DNA of 53,872 nt, from assembly GCA_964499935.1 (NCBI GenBank), contig CAZCMS010000003.1:1-53872 (forward strand), read 5' to 3'. Each line of letters begins with the position of its first letter. Position 1 is the stretch's first letter. Positions 33,286-42,119 of the stretch are shown piece by piece. The DNA is from CALBGR01 sp964499935. Lineage in GTDB: Bacteria; Patescibacteriota; Saccharimonadia; Saccharimonadales; UBA4665. The notes under the pieces were generated by a model, which had not been told where the DNA came from, did not search any database, and worked only from the letters and a program-made list of their open reading frames with translations. The translations under genes were made by a program, and so were the position numbers.

Positions 33286-34338
33286 ATGGAAGAAAAGATA
33301 CAAGTACTTAAAGAAGAGCTTCAGGAAATTCAGGAAACACTGAAAGACCCTAGTATTTTTAGTAGTCCGAAATACCCAAAAATTGCTAAACGTCAGAGCA
33401 ATCTGGAACAAATTATCTCTCTTTATGACCAACAGCAGACATTGAGCAAGCAACTCAGTGATACACAAGAATTATTAAGTGCAGGCGGTGAACTTGCCGA
33501 ACTGGCAAGTCTCGAACAAGAAGAACTTAGCACCAAGCTTGAAGCAATTTCTGCACAACTTGATGAAGCTCTTACCCCAAAAGATCCTAATGACGAACGT
33601 GATGTCATTGTTGAAATCCGCGCAGCTGCAGGTGGTGACGAAGCGAGTTTGTTTGGCGGAGAGCTGTACCGTATGTACGCCAGGTGGGCCGAAAATCATA
33701 ACTATAAAGTTGAAATTCTTAATGAATCGCCAAGCGAAGCTGGTGGCTATAAAGAGGTCATTTTTAGTGTTCGAGGCGAAGATGTTTTTAAACATATGAA
33801 GTTCGAGGCTGGCGTGCACCGAGTACAACGTATACCTGTTACTGAATCTCAGGGTCGTGTGCATACTTCAACTGTGACAGTAGCTGTATTGCCAGAGGCT
33901 GAAGAGACCGATATTGAAATTAATCCGAATGATCTGCGCGTTGATGTATTTCGTAGCGGTGGCCATGGTGGACAAAGCGTCAACACTACAGACTCCGCAG
34001 TTCGTATCACCCACTTGCCTACTGGCATGGTGGTAACAAACCAAGATGAAAAATCCCAAATTAAAAATAAAGAAAAAGCTATGGGTATTTTGCGCTCTCG
34101 CTTGCTGCAGGCCAAAATTGAAGAAGAACAAAAACAACTTTCTGATGCACGCAAAAAACTTATTGGCTCGGGTGACCGATCGGAAAAAATTCGTACTTAT
34201 AACTTCCCTCAAGATCGAATCACTGATCACCGTATTGGCTACAGTCGATCAAATATCCCTGCTGCCCTCTCTGGAGATATAGATGACATTATCGAAAAAC
34301 TCCAAGCAGCCGAAAGAGAACTTATTAGCAATGGCTAA
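33286..34338 (+). CDS. prfA: Peptide chain release factor 1 (RF1)
   Basis: 350 residues. The stop-recognition tripeptide PVT is in RIPVTESQGRVHTST and the catalytic GGQ in GGHGGQSVNTTDSAVR. RF1 reads UAA and UAG. Right after the rpmE terminator, TATGCT may serve as -10, followed by AGAGG four nucleotides before the ATG, which leaves a very short leader. The GGQ glutamine is the target of PrmC, encoded two genes downstream in the same operon. Confidence 0.96.
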   Translation: MEEKIQVLKEELQEIQETLKDPSIFSSPKYPKIAKRQSNLEQIISLYDQQQTLSKQLSDTQELLSAGGELAELASLEQEELSTKLEAISAQLDEALTPKDPNDERDVIVEIRAAAGGDEASLFGGELYRMYARWAENHNYKVEILNESPSEAGGYKEVIFSVRGEDVFKHMKFEAGVHRVQRIPVTESQGRVHTSTVTVAVLPEAEETDIEINPNDLRVDVFRSGGHGGQSVNTTDSAVRITHLPTGMVVTNQDEKSQIKNKEKAMGILRSRLLQAKIEEEQKQLSDARKKLIGSGDRSEKIRTYNFPQDRITDHRIGYSRSNIPAALSGDIDDIIEKLQAAERELISNG

Positions 34339-34846
34339 TGGCCTGTATCTCATTACCGGACATTCTGGTAGCGGGAAAAGTACAATTGGGAGAAAGTTGC
34401 GCGAGCGTGGGTTCGACGCAGTAGAAGGTGATACGATCGCACGCTGGGTGAATAAAAAAACAGGTACTGTTCCAAATGAGAAATTTCCTACTAGTGTTCG
34501 ATGGGTAGATGAACACTACTGGGAATGGGACAAAGAAAAAATTCGCGAACTTAGTGGTGCTGCCACGAATAAAATTGTGTTCTTAGCTGGCAGTTCTGAT
34601 CATACGGTATCCTTCCTGCCTCTATTCAAGACTGTGTTTTTACTCGACATCACCCCTGAGATTACTATACAAAGAGTTATGGCTCGCACCGAGCACGACT
34701 ACGGTAAAGGAGAGGGTCAAATTGAGCGCATTTTAGAGTGGAGAGATGAATTAGCAACTATTGCCCGCGATAATGATGCACACATTATTGATGCCACCCC
34801 ACCTCCGGGTGAAGTAGTGGATGTAATTTTAGGAAAAATAACATGA
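34331..34846 (+). CDS. Small P-loop kinase-like protein
   Basis: 171 residues from the ATG at 34331, which overlaps the end of prfA by 8 nt; a longer frame starting at 34283 would lie inside prfA. GHSGSGKSTIGRKLRERG is a clear Walker A motif, followed by VEGDTIARWVNKKTG and IVFLAGSSDH, as in gluconate/shikimate-kinase-like or AAA_33 proteins. The substrate is unknown. It overlaps prmC by 4 nt (ATGA), so it is firmly part of the prfA-prmC operon. Confidence 0.82.
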   Translation: MANGLYLITGHSGSGKSTIGRKLRERGFDAVEGDTIARWVNKKTGTVPNEKFPTSVRWVDEHYWEWDKEKIRELSGAATNKIVFLAGSSDHTVSFLPLFKTVFLLDITPEITIQRVMARTEHDYGKGEGQIERILEWRDELATIARDNDAHIIDATPPPGEVVDVILGKIT

Positions 34847-35658
34847 CGATTGCTGAATGGCTAATCGCAAACATGATTAAACTCAAGGATGCCGGGGTAG
34901 ATGCACCGCGTCGTGATTGCCTGGTGCTGCTCGAAGATACCATCCAAAAAGATCGTGCGTGGGTAGTGGCACACCCGGAGCACCCTCTAGACTCAAAAGT
35001 TATACAGCAACTCGATACACTTATCGCAAAACGACTCAAGCGAGAACCACTTGCATACATTCGTGGCAAAGCGTGGTTTTATGGGCGCTTTTTTACAGTA
35101 GATTCTTCGGTATTGATACCCCGCCCCGAATCAGAGGATTTTATTGAACTTTTAAAGAGTACACCTCCTGAAAAAATAATTGATATTGGAACAGGTAGCG
35201 GAGCGCTCGCTATAACCGCAAAACTAGAGATACCGTCTGCTACAGTTATAGCAACGGATATTAGTTCAGATGCACTAATGATTGCTCAAAAAAATGCCAC
35301 AGCACATAGCGTTGATATACAATTTGTATCCGGATCATTACTAGAACCGATGAACGACGAACAATTATTGGATTCCGTTATTATCGCAAACCTGCCCTAT
35401 GTACCAGACGAACTTATTACGAGTCCAGAAATTACTCACGAACCTAAACAGGCGCTCTTTTCTGGATCTGATGGACTCGACCATTACAGAAAGTTCTGGA
35501 CACAAGTAGAGCAAGCTTCTGTAAAACCGGAGGCTATTCTGGTTGAATCACTTGAGTCTCAACACGCCAACATGATACCTCTCGCCCAGAAAGCTGGCTA
35601 TACGCTACAAAAAACCGACATACTTATTCAGCAGTTCAACTATGTCCCCAGCACCTAG
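34843..35658 (+). CDS. prmC: Release factor glutamine methyltransferase PrmC
   Basis: 271 residues. The N-terminal helical RF-binding domain (about 1-80) has RLKREPLAYIRGKAWFYGR. The SAM fold has IIDIGTGSGALAITAKL and the active-site NLPY in IIANLPYVPDEL, the variant of NPPY. The enzyme methylates the glutamine of the GGQ motif in RF1 and RF2, both encoded in this window. Coupled to the upstream kinase gene by an ATGA overlap. Confidence 0.94.
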   Translation: MTIAEWLIANMIKLKDAGVDAPRRDCLVLLEDTIQKDRAWVVAHPEHPLDSKVIQQLDTLIAKRLKREPLAYIRGKAWFYGRFFTVDSSVLIPRPESEDFIELLKSTPPEKIIDIGTGSGALAITAKLEIPSATVIATDISSDALMIAQKNATAHSVDIQFVSGSLLEPMNDEQLLDSVIIANLPYVPDELITSPEITHEPKQALFSGSDGLDHYRKFWTQVEQASVKPEAILVESLESQHANMIPLAQKAGYTLQKTDILIQQFNYVPST

Positions 35659-35666
35659 CGTGCAGG

Positions 35667-35769
35667 CTACCTAATACATATCTCCAAGGCACATCGGAAG
35701 CACTTCTTGTGTTACATAAAAACCACAAGAAGCGAGACCCGCAAGTGCCGAGGGATATACTTTAGGTAG
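35667..35769. terminator. Long branched hairpin between prmC and htrA
   Basis: Nested stems: CTACCTAA with TTAGGTAG, ATATC with GATAT, GGCAC with GTGCC, and a 9-bp apical stem CTTCTTGTG with CACAAGAAG around a loop of about 12 nt. The element fills the gap between convergent genes. It has no T-run. It may end both transcripts or be an RNA in its own right. Confidence 0.5.
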
Positions 35770-35792
35770 TCTAACTTTAAGTCTATGAACCC

Positions 35793-37064
35793 TTAGTTAG
35801 GCATCGCACCGAGTTTTACTTCGACCGTCTGATTCTTGCCATCACGATTAATCGTCAACTTTACAGTATCGCCAGGCTGATACGCCCCCAGGAGCGAAGC
35901 AAGACTATTTCGTTCATTGATTTCTTTATCATTAACTTTAGTAATTACATCGCCTTCTTTAATGCCCGCCTTAGCCGCAGGTCCATCATTTAGAACTGTT
36001 TCTTGACCATACGTAGCAGAATCCGGGATATACGCCCCTCGCTTTACCGATACATCGAGTTCGCTGGCAACACTATCAGTCAAAGAAATATAAATTATAC
36101 CCAAGTATGGTCGCTCTAATTTACCAGTCTTAGACACACTTTGAATCAACCCATTAATATTATCAACTGGGATAGCAAAACCAATATTTTGAGCATCTCC
36201 ACCTGCAACTGCAGTATTAATACCTACTACTTCCCCGTTCAGATTTACAAGTGGCCCCCCGGAGTTACCCTGGTTAATCGCTGCATCAGTTTGAAACAAA
36301 TCATTAAGATTCTCTGCGCCAGAACCAGATTCACTACTTGCCTGAACACTTCTGCCATACCCAGAAATAATACCGGTTGTCACAGTATTCTGAAATTGAC
36401 CAAGCGCATTGCCGATTGCCACAACAGAATCACCAACACGCATATCACTCGACTTACCGAGTTGAGCTGGCGTCAAGTCGTATTTACTCGCATTTTTAAT
36501 CTTAAGGAACGCCACATCAAGAGTATCATTTTCGTTTGTACGCCCTACTACTTGCACATCTTTTATCTCGGTCCCGTCTGACATAACGATGTTCACCATA
36601 GTAGTACCAATTGGTACCACGTGCCTATTTGTAATAATGAGCCCATCTTTTGACAAAACGATACCTGTTCCTGCACTTTGTTGCTGCACACTACGTGGTT
36701 GCCCAAAAAACCCGTATCCGTTTGAAACGGATTGACTAGTGACATTCACAGACACTACACTCTTGCCTACATCTTGCGCTATAGTACTAATCAGATTGCT
36801 CTGCTTATCAAGGACAACTTTCTGAGCTGCAGGTGAATTAGATTTTTCTGACTCTTGACTTACCCCACCAAGCCATCCTCCACTAAAACCAATAATGCCC
36901 ACCATGAGCACTAAGAATGCAGTATGCAACGCCTTGGAGGGCTTTGTATTTTGATCTTGCGACGAATCATTAGTGGGATAGAGAGGCGTCTGTTGCGCCA
37001 CTGTGTCATCAGCAGGTGTACCTACTTCGTCCGGTGCCTTCGCTGTCTTTTTGCCCTCGCTCAT
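35793..37064 (-). CDS. HtrA/DegP-like serine protease
   Basis: 423 residues. A cytoplasmic arm of about 45 residues and one helix (about 47-66, HTAFLVLMVGIIGFSGGWLG) anchor an extracellular trypsin domain. The catalytic triad is visible: His in IITNRHVVPIG, Asp in NDTLDVAFLKI and Ser in NQGNSGGPL. One PDZ domain follows (about 335-420, with NDGPAAKAGIKEGDVITKVN). HtrA proteins degrade or refold damaged exported proteins. AAAGGAGGG precedes the ATG. It is the last gene of the run LCP - membrane protein - HtrA. Confidence 0.95.
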   Translation of the reverse strand: MSEGKKTAKAPDEVGTPADDTVAQQTPLYPTNDSSQDQNTKPSKALHTAFLVLMVGIIGFSGGWLGGVSQESEKSNSPAAQKVVLDKQSNLISTIAQDVGKSVVSVNVTSQSVSNGYGFFGQPRSVQQQSAGTGIVLSKDGLIITNRHVVPIGTTMVNIVMSDGTEIKDVQVVGRTNENDTLDVAFLKIKNASKYDLTPAQLGKSSDMRVGDSVVAIGNALGQFQNTVTTGIISGYGRSVQASSESGSGAENLNDLFQTDAAINQGNSGGPLVNLNGEVVGINTAVAGGDAQNIGFAIPVDNINGLIQSVSKTGKLERPYLGIIYISLTDSVASELDVSVKRGAYIPDSATYGQETVLNDGPAAKAGIKEGDVITKVNDKEINERNSLASLLGAYQPGDTVKLTINRDGKNQTVEVKLGAMPN

Positions 37065-37091
37065 TGTGCCCTCCTTTGCGCATGACTGTCT

Positions 37092-37850
37092 TTATATAAT
37101 TTTATCACCCCAGTCTGAAAAATATAATATCAATGCTGTAATCGCAAAAATAGCAAAAATAAATTGATTACGCACCACTGTCGGCAACTTGTCGGTATGA
37201 TCAAGATAGTAGATTACTGCCAAACCATACCCAATCGCTACAATCAGAAGCATAGGCTGTGATACTACGCCATTCACCGGATAATACAATAACCAATGAG
37301 AGAGTATCCATGTAACTCCTGCACCAAAGAAAGCCCATATATAAGAAAGTAGCCGTGTGTACGCTTCTTCGAATGCGTCAAAGAAATGATGGGCTACCAA
37401 ATAACATATTGCTCCCGCTCCAGTGACTAAATAGAATGCTGAAAACTTATCGCCAATTAAGAAAAGGGCACCCAAGCCCCACAATAGTGCTACAAGCGCC
37501 TGAATACCAACCATAAGTGTTGTTGAGGATGGCTTAATAACCGTCAACCAGATAATAAACAGGATTGTCCACGCGATCTGCCAAACCTGACTCTGGGTGT
37601 CGACCATAAAAGTTAGTGTTGAAAGCCCAACAATGATATCAACTGAGTTAGCCCTAACATTTGCTGGCCAAAATCGAGGCTTAACTGCAAACATACGCCA
37701 TTTACTCAAGATGATCACTAATATTGCAAGAATCACAAAGTCAATACGCACCAACACAAAAACAATAATTGGCAACAAACTGAGTAATGCAATATGAGCG
37801 AACCATGAGAATCCGCTCATAGGACGTATTTTAGTAATTATTGGCTTCAT
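37092..37850 (-). CDS. Polytopic membrane protein of unknown function
   Basis: 252 residues with seven or eight helices and few charged residues. Its start overlaps the end of the LCP gene by 20 nt, so it is translationally coupled to cell-wall polymer attachment; htrA follows after 27 nt. No family motif is recognised. A role in the same envelope process is only suggested by position. Confidence 0.75.
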   Translation of the reverse strand: MKPIITKIRPMSGFSWFAHIALLSLLPIIVFVLVRIDFVILAILVIILSKWRMFAVKPRFWPANVRANSVDIIVGLSTLTFMVDTQSQVWQIAWTILFIIWLTVIKPSSTTLMVGIQALVALLWGLGALFLIGDKFSAFYLVTGAGAICYLVAHHFFDAFEEAYTRLLSYIWAFFGAGVTWILSHWLLYYPVNGVVSQPMLLIVAIGYGLAVIYYLDHTDKLPTVVRNQFIFAIFAITALILYFSDWGDKII

Positions 37851-39525
37851 CGCTTCCGATAATTATAACAAATCCTTTTCGCTCCTGCTCTGGAATCGTT
37901 ATTCCCTCTGGCAATGTTCGCGTTACCTTCGTTTTAAATCGTTTTTCGAGATAGTTTTTTGTGTATTTATTTTTACCAGTCAGGTCAACAATTACTGTTT
38001 TTGTGTAATTTTGTGTCGGCGCATTATCTGTTTTTTGAACATTGTAACTATATGTCTTGAGTTCGTCTGCCTCTCTGCTCGCAACGCCTTCTGTCGTGGT
38101 ACCATTCAAAACTACAATTGGTGCTTTTTCTTTTACGATATATCCGTCAGGAAGCTTCTGGCGAATATACGTTCGTATGTCTCCGTATTTGAATATCCCT
38201 TCTTTTGGCTGCACGATAGACTGCCCTGCATACGTTCCGGTTGTCAGGTAATCATGCGGAGGATCTGCAAGTCCGATAGACTCCATCTTATTGGTATCAA
38301 TCCCTTTTGTAATTGAATAAAGGCGACGTAAATCGTTCATCCCAAAGTCCGTCTTGGCATGATCGCCGAAATCGTCCATGAGTCGAGATATCTTCACTGG
38401 ATTACTATAGGTACCGCTCGACATAATCGCGTCCTTAAGGGCCATAATAAACAAACGCTGCCTTTCGGACCGATCAAAATCCCCTCGTGCGCTGCCATGT
38501 CGAGATCGGACATACATCAGTGCTTGCTTACCATCCATTTCCTGTATGCCTTTTTTAGCAAGCACAGGATTACGGTTATTCTCCCAGGCCATTGTTTGAT
38601 CGCGCAGCTCCTCTGGCACATCGATAGTGACGCCACCGACTGTCTTGACAGCCTTTTCGAAGCCCCTGAAGTCAATCATTGCGTAGTAGTGCATGTTAAC
38701 ACCTAAGACATCTTCAACTGTATTCTCGACTGCCTTTACGCCAGCTTTTTCAGCATCATTTTTAGATGCGTTTTTTCTGAGCGAGCTATTTTTTGCATTC
38801 GCAAATACTGCATTTAATTTTGAGTTTCCATTTTTCGACTGAACCCATAGATCACGAGGCACACTGACAAGCGCAGATTTTTTATTTACAGGGTCTATAC
38901 TGGCAACAAGAATCGTATCTGTTAAGTCGGGTCCATCGTGCCCTTCGCCACCTCGACCAAGCAACAATATATTAATACGCCCATCACCTTCACCTTTAAG
39001 TTTTGTTGGATCAACATTAGCATCCATAGCCGCCGCTGCACCACCACCTTTTAAAATCTGATTGAGCTTGAGGTAGCCCTTTGCCATCAATAGCCCAGCT
39101 AACGCAAATGTAACAACAAATGTTGCAATTGCACCACGGACCGCAAAGGTGCGCCATGTAGACCGCTCCCTCTTGGAGCGTCCACGCCGTAGAGACCGAG
39201 CATGGTTTTTGCGCTTTGGCTCGTCGCTTACATGCTTTTTAGGAGCTGGTATGTTTTCTTTCTTGGCTATTGGATTCGGCTTTTCTGGCGGACGAAGACG
39301 TTGGGGCTGTGAAGATAGCGTGGAGGATGGCCTACGCAAAGTAGGCTGGCCTACCAGATCAGACCGCAAATTAGATCGTAGCCTGTCATTAAACACCGGT
39401 TTTTTATTTACGGGTGTTAGATTATAAGACACACCCTGTTTATTTTGACTTGGTGTATGTATAAATCCATCTATTGCCTGACGAGCAAATCGTTTGCTAG
39501 AGGGGTTTTTTCTAAAATCATTCAT
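37831..39525 (-). CDS. LytR-CpsA-Psr (LCP) family cell-wall polymer ligase
   Basis: 564 residues. A long disordered, basic N-terminus (about 1-125; RRGRSKRERSTWRTF) precedes one helix (about 128-150). The LCP domain (about 185-400) shows NILLLGRGGEGHDGPDLTDTIL, SVPRDLWVQ, YAMIDFRGFEKAVKTVGGV and YVRSRHGSARGDFDRSERQR with the catalytic arginines. A LytR_C domain follows (about 455-540, with IVVLNGTTTEGVA). LCP enzymes transfer polymers from the lipid carrier to peptidoglycan. A TATACT -10 at 39541-39546 gives a leader of about 8 nt. Confidence 0.93.
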   Translation of the reverse strand: MNDFRKNPSSKRFARQAIDGFIHTPSQNKQGVSYNLTPVNKKPVFNDRLRSNLRSDLVGQPTLRRPSSTLSSQPQRLRPPEKPNPIAKKENIPAPKKHVSDEPKRKNHARSLRRGRSKRERSTWRTFAVRGAIATFVVTFALAGLLMAKGYLKLNQILKGGGAAAAMDANVDPTKLKGEGDGRINILLLGRGGEGHDGPDLTDTILVASIDPVNKKSALVSVPRDLWVQSKNGNSKLNAVFANAKNSSLRKNASKNDAEKAGVKAVENTVEDVLGVNMHYYAMIDFRGFEKAVKTVGGVTIDVPEELRDQTMAWENNRNPVLAKKGIQEMDGKQALMYVRSRHGSARGDFDRSERQRLFIMALKDAIMSSGTYSNPVKISRLMDDFGDHAKTDFGMNDLRRLYSITKGIDTNKMESIGLADPPHDYLTTGTYAGQSIVQPKEGIFKYGDIRTYIRQKLPDGYIVKEKAPIVVLNGTTTEGVASREADELKTYSYNVQKTDNAPTQNYTKTVIVDLTGKNKYTKNYLEKRFKTKVTRTLPEGITIPEQERKGFVIIIGSDEANNY

Positions 39526-39626
39526 AACTACGCAGAGCTAAGTATACCTTTTTCAAACGCAAGCGTAAACATAGTATATATCGATAAAATACTATATAGT
39601 AAAGGTCTGACGGAGTAAGTTTATAT

Positions 39627-40271
39627 ATGGATACCCAAGATTTTACGACCGAGAATGAAACCTCACCAATTAAAAAGCCCAAGAAGCAGCCAAGCGCTTC
39701 TCAAAACTTTTTTTCTACACTTGGTGTGATTTTAGGCGCAGCCCTCATAGCCATTCTCATGATGGTGTTTGTTTTTCGATCATACCAGGTAGATGGGCCG
39801 AGTATGCAGCCTACCCTACATAACGGTGACCGTCTCATAATATGGAAAGTTCCTCGTACAATAGCCAAAATAACTGGCAACGCCTATATTCCCAACAGAG
39901 GAGATATTATTGTTTTTGGTGAACAAGGACTTCTAGCACCCGATGGCTCGACCAAGGAATTAATTAAACGCGTTATTGGCCTGCCTGGCGATCGAGTTGT
40001 TATCGAAAACGGCATTGTAACTGTTTTTAATGACGAACACCCTAACGGCTTTCGCCCAGACACCACCCTTCCTTATGGCAAGGGAAACGATCTCAAAACC
40101 GATACTGACGAAAAAGTTAACCAAACTGTAGGGCGTAATCAGGTCTACGTCATGGGAGATAACCGCAACAACTCAATGGACTCCCGGGTGTTTGGCCCCA
40201 TAGACGCCTCTGACATTGTAGGTAAACTCGTGATGCGCGTATATCCCCTGGGTGACGCAGAACGCTTCTAA
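39627..40271 (+). CDS. lepB: Signal peptidase I
   Basis: 214 residues. One N-terminal helix (about 30-52) is followed by the serine motif in VDGPSMQPTLHNGDRL, the lysine of the Ser/Lys dyad in LIKRVIGLPGDRVVI, and YVMGDNRNNSMDSRVFGPI. It removes signal peptides from exported proteins outside the membrane. GGAG lies about 10 nt before the ATG. It is divergent from the LCP gene and convergent with parB. Confidence 0.95.
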   Translation: MDTQDFTTENETSPIKKPKKQPSASQNFFSTLGVILGAALIAILMMVFVFRSYQVDGPSMQPTLHNGDRLIIWKVPRTIAKITGNAYIPNRGDIIVFGEQGLLAPDGSTKELIKRVIGLPGDRVVIENGIVTVFNDEHPNGFRPDTTLPYGKGNDLKTDTDEKVNQTVGRNQVYVMGDNRNNSMDSRVFGPIDASDIVGKLVMRVYPLGDAERF

Positions 40272-40287
40272 GATAACTAAGCCTGTA

Positions 40288-40426
40288 AGCAGGTTGGGTT
40301 GATTTAATTAGTTTCACCGAAAAGGTCTCGCTCCTTGAAAATATTTCTTTGTTAAGAAAATTTTCAAAGACCGCTCACTCGGCTGAGACAGCCTTTTCTT
40401 GTGAAAAGCAGCTAAACCAACCTACT
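40288..40426. ncRNA. 139-nt three-way-junction structured element, candidate RNA or complex terminator
   Basis: Nested pairings: AGCAGGTTGGGTT (40288-40300) with AAACCAACCTACT (40414-40426); TTTCAC with GTGAAA; AAAAGG with CCTTTT; GTCTC with GAGAC. These enclose two hairpins, a 12-bp A/T stem (TTGAAAA/TTTTCAA core, 40335-40367) and CCG/CGG (40371-40382). It fills the gap between convergent lepB and parB. There is no T-run on either side. I recognise no known RNA family; it may only be a bidirectional terminator. Confidence 0.4.
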
Positions 40427-40442
40427 GAGATCTATTAATTAA

Positions 40443-41306
40443 TTATGCGTCAAGGGTTTTGATAATACGGGCTAACTCATCATCATTTTTAAATGTTATC
40501 TCGAGCTTTCCGCCTTTTGCGGTGCGTTTAATATGTACCTGTGCTTCGAGGCGCCTACCGAGGCGCTTGGTTTCAGGTGTCTCTGTCTTCACTCGTGCAT
40601 GGACAGTTTTTTGCTCTTTAATACCCGACTTTATAGATGCTACGTATCGTTCCGCCTGACGTACCGACCAGTCGTGTTTCATGATTGCTGTTAATAAATC
40701 TTGCTGCTTGTCTGTATGTTGTTTTAGCGCAAGAATTGCCCGTGCATGACCTTCGGTAATATGGGTATCCGCCAATGCTTGTCTTGCTTCTTCTGGAAGT
40801 TGCAGTAAACGCACGATATTATTAATGGTTGACGGCGCCTTCCCTAACCTCTCTGCAATCTTTTCATATGTCATATTAAATTGTTGGTGTAATCGCTCTA
40901 TAGAACGAGCTTGCTCAAGTGGAGAGAGATCAACACGCTGCACGTTTTCAATAAGAGCTATCTCTAGTTGCTCCAAGTCTTTATGTGTTCGTACTAACGC
41001 AGGAATTTTCTTACGTTTAGCGATTTGTGATGCTCGCCACCTGCGCTCACCAGCGACAAGAACATATTGTCCGTCTTTTTGTGCTGGCGTTACAACAATA
41101 GGCTGCACAACCCCGAACTGTTTAATAGACTCCGCAAGCTGTTCGAGTGCTCCTTGATCAAAATGCTGTCGTGGCTGATCTGGATTAGGAATAATACTAA
41201 CAATTTCAAGCGATAAAACTTTTTCGCCTTCATCAAGTAAAAGCGTTTTATCAAAATTATCGGGCATTAATGCTGCAAAGCCCTTACCTAAGCCTTTAGC
41301 CGACAC
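40443..41306 (-). CDS. parB: Chromosome partitioning protein ParB
   Basis: 287 residues from a GTG start inside the end of parA. The CTP-binding core contains VAGERRWRASQIAKRKKIPA (GERRWR box). The helix-turn-helix region follows at MTYEKIAERLGKAPSTINNIVRLL and the C-terminal dimerisation helix ends the protein. ParB binds parS sites, spreads as a CTP-dependent clamp and stimulates ParA. No parS-like 16-mer was found in the window. Confidence 0.95.
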   Translation of the reverse strand: MSAKGLGKGFAALMPDNFDKTLLLDEGEKVLSLEIVSIIPNPDQPRQHFDQGALEQLAESIKQFGVVQPIVVTPAQKDGQYVLVAGERRWRASQIAKRKKIPALVRTHKDLEQLEIALIENVQRVDLSPLEQARSIERLHQQFNMTYEKIAERLGKAPSTINNIVRLLQLPEEARQALADTHITEGHARAILALKQHTDKQQDLLTAIMKHDWSVRQAERYVASIKSGIKEQKTVHARVKTETPETKRLGRRLEAQVHIKRTAKGGKLEITFKNDDELARIIKTLDA

Positions 41307-42051
41307 GTTTTACAATCTCCTTACTTAAGTTTTTGTACGCCCTTGCACCTTTTGACCACTTGTCATGCTCAAAAATTGTACGCCCAAAACTCGGAGCCTC
41401 TGCCAGGCGAACATTTCGCGGAATCACTGTTTTACATAACTTATCACCAAAATGCGTTTTTATTTCTGTTTGCACCTGATCGGATAGAGTTGTGCGCTTA
41501 TCGTACATAGTAAGCACAACTCCTAATATATCCAGCTGCGAATTAGCCCCTTGTCTCACAGCTTGAATTGTTCCCAGAAGTTGCCCTAAACCTTCAAGTG
41601 CATAGTACTCTGCTTGTACCGGTATCAAAACACTGTTTGCTGCCACAAGAGCATTAATTGTCAACAATCCGAGTGCAGGTGGACAGTCGATAAGAATGTA
41701 ATCGTAGGTAGCCATCGACAGCGCATTCTTAAGTCGTGTTTCGCGGTCAGAAAGCTCAACCAACTCAACCTCAGCTCCGGCAAGATTCTGATTTGTAGGC
41801 AAAATATAAAGTCCTTTGATGCGTGTCTCTTGCACTCCGCTGTCAAGAGATTCACTCCCAAGTAAAACCTCATAACTAGTGGTTGACGCTTCTTTATCCG
41901 CCCCTAGTCCACTTGTCGCGTTACCTTGCGGATCTAAATCCACCAATAATACCGAAGTAGTCTCGCTCGCTAATGCAGCAGCCAAATTAACAGTAGTCGT
42001 TGTTTTACCAACTCCACCCTTCTGATTACTAACTGCAATGATATTTGTCAT
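41296..42051 (-). CDS. parA: Chromosome partitioning ATPase ParA/Soj
   Basis: 251 residues. The deviant Walker A is in SNQKGGVGKTTTTVNLAAAL, Walker A' in LLVDLDPQGNATSGLG, and Walker B in YILIDCPPALGLLTIN. The short form without an N-terminal HTH marks it as a chromosomal Soj-type protein. It moves ParB-bound origin regions. A promoter with a 17-nt spacer lies just upstream and AGGTG precedes the ATG by 10 nt. Confidence 0.96.
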   Translation of the reverse strand: MTNIIAVSNQKGGVGKTTTTVNLAAALASETTSVLLVDLDPQGNATSGLGADKEASTTSYEVLLGSESLDSGVQETRIKGLYILPTNQNLAGAEVELVELSDRETRLKNALSMATYDYILIDCPPALGLLTINALVAANSVLIPVQAEYYALEGLGQLLGTIQAVRQGANSQLDILGVVLTMYDKRTTLSDQVQTEIKTHFGDKLCKTVIPRNVRLAEAPSFGRTIFEHDKWSKGARAYKNLSKEIVKRVG

Positions 42052-42078
42052 TTTTTGTATTCACCTAACTATAAAGTA

Positions 42079-42107
42079 ATCATACCATTAATGTTTATAT
42101 AGGTAAA
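42079..42107 (-). promoter_or_regulatory. parAB promoter
   Basis: On the minus strand TTTACC (42102-42107), a 17-nt spacer and TGG-TATGAT (extended -10, 42079-42084). This gives a leader of about 20 nt carrying AGGTGA. Confidence 0.65.
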
Positions 42108-42119
42108 TTTTATACCAAG

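Noticed and set aside
40288..40426. The structured element as SRP RNA, 6S RNA, tmRNA or RNase P RNA
   Set aside because: None of the conserved loops of those RNAs can be placed in it, and the size or fold does not fit.
40443..42051. parS sites near parAB
   Set aside because: I looked for TGTTTCACGTGAAACA-like palindromes. The CACGTG cores found elsewhere in the window are not flanked by matching arms.
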